Part shown: positions 59,601 through 64,000 of the stretch, piece after piece
Layout: the number at the start of each line of letters is the position of its first letter
How positions within the stretch are numbered: the stretch's first letter is position 1
Assembly (NCBI GenBank): GCA_020632995.1
Contig: JACKEN010000002.1
Span: forward strand, 434,001-498,000
DNA: 64,000 bases
From: Deltaproteobacteria bacterium
GTDB lineage: Bacteria; Myxococcota; Kuafuiibacteriia; Kuafuiibacteriales; Kuafuiibacteriaceae
Direction: 5' to 3'
Position numbers and translations under genes: made by a program
Notes under the pieces: model-generated
The model's input: only the letters and a program-made list of their open reading frames with translations
Database searches by the model: none
What the model was told of the DNA's origin: nothing

Positions 59601-60037
59601 CGATCCCGGTGCCCGGGACGCCGCTCGTGGACGCGGTGCTGGAGGGAGGCTTCGGCGGTGCCTACTACTGCTCCGGCCTGGCGGTGGACTCCACGTACTA
59701 CTACACGACGTGCGCGAGCCCCTCGGATCAGGTCGTGCGCATCGCGAAGGCGGGCTTCGCGGTGACCACCTTCCCGGTGTCCTTCGACTTCACCACCACC
59801 ATCGGGACCGTCCACGGCGTGGACGCGGACAACGATGGGCTCTTCGACTACCTCTACATGCAGGGGTGGAAGGAGGAGGCGTACGTCGTGTGCGAGCCGG
59901 ACAGCGGCGCGCCGTTCTTCTCCACCTTCTTCAAGACCGGCACCGGCACCTCGCAGTACGGGCTCGGCTTCGACCGCGCCAACAACACCCTCTGGATGAC
60001 GGACGACGCGACCAACGAGCTGATCCGCATCCAGTGA
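56669..60037 (+). CDS. Giant cysteine-repeat lipoprotein, copy 2
   Basis: 1122 residues from ATG 56669, which has GAGGA five bases upstream; GTG 56654 and ATG 56657 are longer options overlapping the stop of copy 1. Signal peptide with lipobox LISC (Cys25). Twelve cysteine repeats occupy about residues 30-570 in the same order as copy 1, including an AGATP-prefixed ninth repeat in both and the NGTG tail in the eleventh. The C-terminal half matches copy 1 segment by segment (GEDCTGPILLL, YFVYLVDSTSG, then PSSGTAVSDW and LWMTDDATNELIRIQ). A tandem-duplication paralog. It is likely co-transcribed with copy 1. Confidence 0.85.
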   Translation: METTNVQRYTLTLAGLASALLLISCSGDEPVLCNASETLCGTACVTLDDDPRHCGACNTACSTGEVCVDGACGVTCPTGHTECGGACRDLETDRAHCGACDTACGAGEACVSGACTTTCPAGQDLCGGGCYDLETANDHCGDCATACGAGEVCVAGACSASCPTGQDLCDAQCFDLQTASAHCGDCGTACGAGEVCRAGGCETQCPTGQTVCGGACFDTASDAEHCGDCDTACGVGQFCVAGACATNCPPGQAACGAVCTSTTTDPAHCGDCNTTCGVAEACVGGACTPSCGVSLLLCDGACRDIRVDSAHCGGCGVACPAGQACSAGSCSPACGPGQLQCGNACTNVQTDEANCGGCGQACGANELCAAGICTLSCAGATPADCNGTCTSTQADPNNCGGCGVACTPSEVCSAGACQGACGVGLVDCGGSCVSIQDDPANCGGCGVVCTAASGATGVCSAGVCGEVCVTGRADCDGDLLTSGSNGCEALLALDPGNCGTCGNACLPANGTGGCAAGVCAVATCNPGFDDCDNNPANGCEANLQADDNHCAACGIVCGSGTGCSAGVCFPGGRSGEDCTGPILLLAGNNTYSYIASTNDYMTGIPSCGANYAASGGDVVFEYDADFNGFIDVTLAKPASTRYHMVVGPPMCGQVLPEVVCVSDFTNTTMGFQLAVTQGSTYFVYLVDSTSGTNPLPDPLDVTVVETSCATIPPVTLVSSVPSSGTAVSDWLPSVALTFSAAVQTNVGTITLTGSLGTTQTYDLATSPLVTFGTSNTVVTVNPAQPFRSGETVTVSWSGLVEPLCGTAVAAVSPALTFSIPAAPCTPGVNGMIGGNITRIPTGLRTAFTEYYVEADEDPNGWVYVGGTANLYRFSKQGGLFQDIEDVSRSGPISLLGYSALVDGGSVYVLDDTTSTTLPITGRLTRVTSNGGLDWGQEDIARWPTVAPQDDVRSPTVYNGRIYMLTGEATSTVDTEIWSIPVPGTPLVDAVLEGGFGGAYYCSGLAVDSTYYYTTCASPSDQVVRIAKAGFAVTTFPVSFDFTTTIGTVHGVDADNDGLFDYLYMQGWKEEAYVVCEPDSGAPFFSTFFKTGTGTSQYGLGFDRANNTLWMTDDATNELIRIQ
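56760..58375 (+). repeat. Twelve coding repeats of about 129 bp (copy 2)
   Basis: Twelve tandem units, aligning one-to-one with copy 1 by order and by their individual oddities. Here the HCGDC variant replaces HCGAC in several units, showing that units have drifted since duplication rather than being freshly homogenised. Confidence 0.8.
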
Positions 60038-60050
60038 GGCCCGCCTGACC

Positions 60051-60078
60051 CCGCCGCCTGATGCAGATCAGGCGGCGG
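60051..60078. terminator. Strong bidirectional terminator hairpin
   Basis: CCGCCGCCTGAT (60051-60062) pairs perfectly with ATCAGGCGGCGG (60067-60078) around GCAG. It lies between the convergent cysteine-repeat gene (stop 60037) and the RarD-type gene, and contains the RarD stop codon. There is no T-tract, so its efficiency may depend on Rho, but placement is ideal for two convergent transcripts. Confidence 0.65.
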
Positions 60079-60973
60079 CCCTCGCCGCCCGCGCAGCGCG
60101 CCGCCCGCGCCACAGCGCGTCGGTCGCGTAGAGCAGCACCGCGGCCCAGATGAACCCGAAGGTGACGGCGTGGGCCGAGGTGAAGGGCTCGCCGTAGAGC
60201 ACCACCGCGCAGGCCAGCTGCAGGGTGGGCGCGATGTACTGGATGATGCCCAGGGTGCTGTAGCGGAGCCGCCGCGCGCCCTCCGCGAACCAGAGCAGGG
60301 GGAGGGCGGTGGCGATCCCGCTCCCGGCCAGGAGCGCGAGCTCCGTTGTCGTGAAGCCGGCGCCGTCGGACGGGGCGCTCACCCCGAGGTAGACGAGGTA
60401 GGTGATCGCGAGCGGCGCGGCGAAGCCGGTCTCGATGAACAGCCCGGTGCGGGCGGTGACCGGGGCCTGCTTCCGGACCAGCCCGTAGAGGCAGAACGAG
60501 ATGGCCAGCGCGACCGAGATCCACGGCAGGCTGCCTTGCGCGATGGCGAGGTTGGCGACCCCGGCGGTGGCCAGGAGCACCGCCACCACCTGGGGCCGGC
60601 TCAGGCGCTCCTTGAGGAACCACGCCCCGACGAGGACGTTCAGGAGCGGGTTCAGGTAGTAACCGAGGCTCGCCTCGAGGATGCGGTGGTTGGCCACCGA
60701 CCAGATGAAGATGAACCAGTTGGTGGAGATGAGCAGGGTCGAGGCGAGCATCGCCCGCCGGGCCTTGGGGCTCAGGAGGGTGTCCCGCACCGAGCCGAAG
60801 CCGCGGACCGCCAACACGAAGAGCGTGATGAAGACGAAGGACCAGGTGACCCGGTGGGCGAGGACCTCGGCCGCGGGGACCCGGGCCAGCTGCTTCCAGT
60901 AGATGGGGAACAGGCCCCACAGGAAGTAGGCCCCGACCGCGAACATGAAGCCTCGGGTGCTCTCTGACTTCAT
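60068..60973 (-). CDS. rarD: RarD-type EamA transporter
   Basis: 301 residues from ATG 60973. Ten membrane segments in two EamA halves, with the RarD-like GFMFAVGAYFLWGLFPIYWKQL opening, the ASLGYYLNPLLNVLVG helix and TLGIIQYIAPTLQL near the end. RarD was named for chloramphenicol sensitivity; most members are metabolite exporters of unknown substrate. The tail is Arg/Ala-rich. It is divergent from the LysR gene at 61119. Confidence 0.88.
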   Translation of the reverse strand: MKSESTRGFMFAVGAYFLWGLFPIYWKQLARVPAAEVLAHRVTWSFVFITLFVLAVRGFGSVRDTLLSPKARRAMLASTLLISTNWFIFIWSVANHRILEASLGYYLNPLLNVLVGAWFLKERLSRPQVVAVLLATAGVANLAIAQGSLPWISVALAISFCLYGLVRKQAPVTARTGLFIETGFAAPLAITYLVYLGVSAPSDGAGFTTTELALLAGSGIATALPLLWFAEGARRLRYSTLGIIQYIAPTLQLACAVVLYGEPFTSAHAVTFGFIWAAVLLYATDALWRGRRAARAARAAA

Positions 60974-61118
60974 GGTGCGCGCCGGCCTCCCGTGTCACCG
61001 GCGCCTGCGCTGGTCAAGCGCGGCCGGTGTGCTGGGAGGTACGCGTGGGAGCACGAGTCGCAACACTGCACCGCCTGTGGGGGTTGCTCGCACTGGGACC
61101 CGGTGTTTGGCTCCCGGG

Positions 61119-62045
61119 ATGAGCACGCCGCCGAGCCGATGGGCGCCGCGCCTCGCCGCCCTGGACGCCAACCTCCTGGTGGCGTTGGACGCCTTGCTCC
61201 AGGAGTCCAACGTCACCCGCGCCGCCCAGCGGGTGGGGATCACCCAGTCCGCCATGAGCCAGACCCTGGCGCGCCTGCGCCACCAGTTCGAGGATCCGAT
61301 CCTGGTCAAGGTCGGCCGTCGCATGGAGCCGAGCCCCTTCGGGCTCCGGCTCAAGGCGCGGCTCCACGGCGCGATCGCGGAGCTGGAGGCGATCGTGGGT
61401 GATCGCCCCGCCTTCGATCCCGGCACCGCCAACGACCGCTTCGTCCTCGCGATGGTGGACTACCTCTCGCTCCTGTTGTTCCCGAAGCTGGCCGCGGCGG
61501 TGGCGGCGCGCGCGCCCGGGGTCGACCTCGCGGTGCGCGCGCTCGACGCCGAGCCGGTCACCCCGCTGATGCAGCGCGGGGTGGTGCACCTCTACGTCGG
61601 GGTGGCGGGGCAGACCGAGCGGGCTCTGCAGACCCGCTTGCTCTTCTCGGATCCGCTCCGGGTGGTGGCGCGCCGCGGTCACCCCCTCGCGAAGGGGCGG
61701 ATGAGCGCGCGCGCGTACGCCGAGGCGCCGCACATCCTGGTGAGCCCGCGGCAGGAGGCGGGCTCGCTCGTGACCCGCGCCCTCGCGGCGGCCGGCTACG
61801 CGCGGCGGGTCGCGCTGGAGGTGCCGTACTTCTCGCTCGTGCCCTCGCTCGTGGTGGGCTCCGATCGGATCGCCACCGTGCCGGAGCGGATGGCGCGGGC
61901 GTTCGCGGCCCAGCACCCCCTCCAGGTGCTGACCCCGCCGCTGCCGCTGCCGCCGGTCGAGATCTGCATGGCCTGGCACCCCGCCTTCGCGTCCGAGGCA
62001 TCGCAAGTCTGGTTGCGCGAGCTGGTGGCGCAGGTGGCCGGCTGA
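61119..62045 (+). CDS. LysR-family transcriptional regulator
   Basis: 308 residues from ATG 61119 (a longer frame from 60945 is a shadow of the RarD upstream region). HTH in ALDALLQESNVTRAAQRVGITQSAMSQTLARLRHQFEDPILVKVGRR, of the NodD-like subgroup of LysR proteins (LNLLVALDALL opening). The effector domain runs to the C-terminus (YFSLVPSLVVGSDRIATVPERMA). It may control the divergent RarD transporter or the downstream SDR. Confidence 0.92.
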   Translation: MSTPPSRWAPRLAALDANLLVALDALLQESNVTRAAQRVGITQSAMSQTLARLRHQFEDPILVKVGRRMEPSPFGLRLKARLHGAIAELEAIVGDRPAFDPGTANDRFVLAMVDYLSLLLFPKLAAAVAARAPGVDLAVRALDAEPVTPLMQRGVVHLYVGVAGQTERALQTRLLFSDPLRVVARRGHPLAKGRMSARAYAEAPHILVSPRQEAGSLVTRALAAAGYARRVALEVPYFSLVPSLVVGSDRIATVPERMARAFAAQHPLQVLTPPLPLPPVEICMAWHPAFASEASQVWLRELVAQVAG

Positions 62046-62148
62046 CCATCCGCGCCGCGAATACCTCGCGCTCCACCGAGGATTGGTCCTGCGCGCCCTC
62101 GTTCGCCACAGTGGCGTCGGGCCAATGGAGGCCCGAGGAGGAGTCATC

Positions 62149-62769
62149 ATGAAGCAGAGCAGGACCCAGAAGATCATCGTCGTCGGCGCCACCGGCCTCA
62201 TCGGGACCCAGGTGGTGGCCCAGCTCAGCCTCGGGGATCGCGTCCCCGGCTACGAGGTGATGGGCGTGACCCACGAGACCGAGCCCGGGCTCGACCTCAC
62301 GTCCCCGCCGTCGCTCCAGCGCTTCATGGACACCGTGCGCGGCTTCGACCACCTTGTGGTCACCGCGGGCGACGCGCGCTTCGGGGGCTTCGATGCCCTC
62401 GACGCGGCGGCGTTCGAGGTGGGCTTGAGGAGCAAGCTGATGGGCCAGGTGAACGTCGCGATGGCCGCGCTCCGGGTGCTCCCGCCCGGGGGCTCGGTGA
62501 CCTTGACGAGCGGGCAGCTGGCCCACACGCCGATCCCCGGGAGCGCGGCGGTGGCCATGGTGAACGGCGCGATCGAGTCCTTCGTGCGCGCCATCGCGCT
62601 CGACGCCCCCGCGGGTCGACGCATCAACGCGGTGAGCCCGGGCTGGATCAAGGAGACGATGCTCCGGATGGGCATGGACCCCGGCCCGGGGACCTCGGCG
62701 TGGGACGTGGCGCGGCTCTACGTGGAGGCGGTGGAGGGCGCGATGAGCGGCGAGGTCATCGAGGCTTGA
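62149..62769 (+). CDS. Short-chain dehydrogenase-like protein lacking the catalytic Tyr
   Basis: 206 residues; GAGGAGGAGT precedes the ATG. Rossmann opening IIVVGATGLIGTQVV and a late INAVSPGWIKETM are clear SDR features. Where SDRs have YxxxK, this has PGSAAVAMVNGAIESFV with no Tyr, as in some small SDR-like NAD(P)-binding proteins. The catalytic Ser in LTSGQL is kept. It may be catalytically altered or non-catalytic. It overlaps the rhomboid gene antisense by 14 bp. Confidence 0.82.
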   Translation: MKQSRTQKIIVVGATGLIGTQVVAQLSLGDRVPGYEVMGVTHETEPGLDLTSPPSLQRFMDTVRGFDHLVVTAGDARFGGFDALDAAAFEVGLRSKLMGQVNVAMAALRVLPPGGSVTLTSGQLAHTPIPGSAAVAMVNGAIESFVRAIALDAPAGRRINAVSPGWIKETMLRMGMDPGPGTSAWDVARLYVEAVEGAMSGEVIEA

Positions 62770-63376
62770 CGCCGACCTGGGCTGGCTCTTCGGGAAGCTC
62801 GGGCAGGGGCGGGAGCTCGATCGCGGCGCCCCGCGCCCGGGCGAAGCCGAAGCCGGCGCCCATCAGGCCCCCGGCGATGTGCGCGAACTGCGAGACCTCG
62901 TCGAGCTGGAAGATGTTCACCAGCTCGCGCCCCAAGAAGATCACCGCCACGAGCACGAAGGTGAGCGGGATCTCGCCTCGCCGAAAGTTCGACATCGAGC
63001 CGAGCAGGATGAACATGAAGACGATCCCGCTCGCGCCCACCAGGTAGGTGTCGAAGAAGAGCGCGTTGCACAGCCCGGTCACGAGGGCGGTGATCAACAT
63101 CATCTGCAGCAGCGGCCACGAGCCGTGGCGCTCCTCCAAGAGCGGCCCGAGCAGGAGCACGAGCATGAAGTTGCCGAACAGGTGGCTCCAGCCGGCGTGC
63201 CCGAGGGGGTGGGTGACCAGCCCGAGGTACTGGATGGCGTAGGGCGGGTGGAAGCTCGGCGGGGCCGCCGCGAAGAGCTGGGTGGAGGTGTTCCCGGTGA
63301 GGGTGCCGAGGACCTGCACCGCCACCGCGAGGAGGGTGAAGGTCAGGACGACGGGGGCGTTGTAGCGAACCTTCAT
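62756..63376 (-). CDS. Rhomboid-family intramembrane serine protease
   Basis: 206 residues from ATG 63376, preceding the first membrane helix; an ATG-free longer frame to 63478 is a shadow of the next gene's leader. Six membrane segments; helix 2 has the HAGWSHLFGNFMLV motif with WSH and the oxyanion Asn, helix 4 the catalytic Ser in GASGIVF, and helix 6 the His in AHIAGGLMG. An active rhomboid site is therefore intact. The cytoplasmic C-terminal tail is Pro-rich. Confidence 0.92.
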   Translation of the reverse strand: MKVRYNAPVVLTFTLLAVAVQVLGTLTGNTSTQLFAAAPPSFHPPYAIQYLGLVTHPLGHAGWSHLFGNFMLVLLLGPLLEERHGSWPLLQMMLITALVTGLCNALFFDTYLVGASGIVFMFILLGSMSNFRRGEIPLTFVLVAVIFLGRELVNIFQLDEVSQFAHIAGGLMGAGFGFARARGAAIELPPLPELPEEPAQVGVKPR

Positions 63377-63470
63377 GGTCTCGAGGGCACGGTAGCGCGC
63401 GGCGCCGGAGGCGACAACCGACCGGGGGCTCGCGTGAACCCTCCAGGGGCCTGGTGCGTTAGCATCGACC

Positions 63471-64000
63471 GTGGCCATCTCGACCCTCCTGCTCGCGCTC
63501 CTCGCCGTTCCGCTGGGGCCGGTGACCGTCCGGGGCGGCCAGCTGCCGCTGGAGGTCGTCGATCGCGCCAGCCCTTGCGGCTACCACCCGACGCGTCACG
63601 TCGAGGTGGTGACGGCGACCACGGGCGAGTCGCGCCCTCTGGACCGGCGCTACTCCGACCTCCTCGGCGAGCTCCCCGACGGGGAGCTCGTGGTGACGAA
63701 CCAGCGCAACGCCACCGACCACCTCGAGGTGGCCGCGGTCCGGCGCGCAACCGGCGAGGTGCGCTACAGCTGTCGCCTCCCGCTGCGCCTCTCGCGGCGG
63801 GAGGTGGACTGGACCCAGGTCTCGGGGCGGCTCCTCGGTGTCGTGCGCGCGGTCGCCGAGCCCACCGGGGTGCAGCGCACCGCGGTCCCGCTTCGTCGCG
63901 CCGAGCGGGTGGCGGTCGAGCTGGAGCTCCGCGACGATGGCTGCACCCTGACGCGCGTGTCCGGGCCCGCGACCTCGGGTCGTGCGTGGCGACCGCTCGA
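63471..64000 (+). CDS. Secreted protein of unknown function, truncated by the right edge
   Basis: An open frame from GTG 63471 to the window end with no stop, 176 codons visible. It begins with a signal peptide-like STLLLALLAVPLGPVTV. The mature part (QLPLEVVDRASPCGYHP, then RYSDLLGELPDGELVV) is rich in Arg, Glu and Val and contains three Cys. I do not recognise a family. It is divergent from the rhomboid gene; its start is 95 bp from that gene's ATG. Confidence 0.6.
   Translation, partial: MAISTLLLALLAVPLGPVTVRGGQLPLEVVDRASPCGYHPTRHVEVVTATTGESRPLDRRYSDLLGELPDGELVVTNQRNATDHLEVAAVRRATGEVRYSCRLPLRLSRREVDWTQVSGRLLGVVRAVAEPTGVQRTAVPLRRAERVAVELELRDDGCTLTRVSGPATSGRAWRPL

Noticed and set aside
53268..59815. 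Very long minus-strand frames (594 and 1104 codons) across the cysteine-repeat genes
   Set aside because: Mirror of the Cys codon repeats; Arg/Ala/Gly/Val-rich shadow without domains.

Overview
The window is very GC-rich and gene-dense. It carries several lipoprotein genes with Asp-Ala-Gly or Pro-Asp-Thr-Gly linkers, two giant cysteine-repeat lipoproteins, a PEGA-tailed Ser/Thr kinase and a repeat-domain Ser/Thr kinase. This combination suggests a myxobacterium-like member of the Myxococcota. That assignment is an inference from gene style; no rRNA or marker tree is available here. I found no rRNA, tRNA, CRISPR array or insertion sequence.

Layout. 1-4415 (minus): a tryptophan operon trpR-E-G-D-C-F, every junction overlapping, with an AT-rich perfect inverted repeat over the predicted promoter; trpF runs off the left edge. 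4526-9370: TerC-type membrane protein, lipoprotein cytochrome c, and a beta-oxidation pair (fused 3-hydroxyacyl-CoA dehydrogenase/enoyl-CoA hydratase, then thiolase). 9395-16065: secreted or outer-membrane proteins of unknown function, with a DUF2780-like protein and a thioredoxin 2 between them. 16072-19279: sulfurtransferase, then a coupled three-gene cassette (11-residue-repeat protein, helical protein, alpha/beta hydrolase).

19421-27016: a long minus-strand gene run (FAH-family hydrolase, VOC dioxygenase, deacetylase, sulfide:quinone-oxidoreductase-like flavoprotein, 59-residue protein, hybrid histidine kinase) divergent from a GntR/FCD regulator and an alpha/beta hydrolase across a 16-bp palindrome. 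27017-34302: a decayed EAL remnant, a Fic protein, and regulator/target pairs (LysR with VOC-PPOX; AraC; MocR with an EamA exporter). 34350-44675: lipoprotein, a minus-strand run hydrolase/kinase/hisA/hisF/astB, a sugar-nucleotide epimerase, and an HxlR regulator divergent from a metallo-hydrolase/SDR pair across two operator-like repeats.

44777-53117: PGAP1-like hydrolase, outer-membrane lipoprotein, mpl, a stand-alone protein resembling the ends of polymorphic toxins, and a repeat-kinase gene coupled to prmA. 53289-60037: two tandem cysteine-repeat lipoproteins, both 1122 residues with the start sites chosen here. 60051-64000: terminator hairpin, RarD-type transporter, LysR, atypical SDR, rhomboid protease, and a secreted protein cut by the right edge.

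Main themes are amino-acid metabolism (Trp, His, Arg), fatty-acid and probably aromatic or ring-cleavage catabolism, local regulation by divergent repressors or activators, and a large secreted lipoprotein repertoire. The most unusual items are the autoregulated trpR-led operon, the matched cysteine-repeat paralogs, the hendecad-repeat cassette, the toxin-like protein, and the FAH/VOC/SQR-like/histidine-kinase operon.
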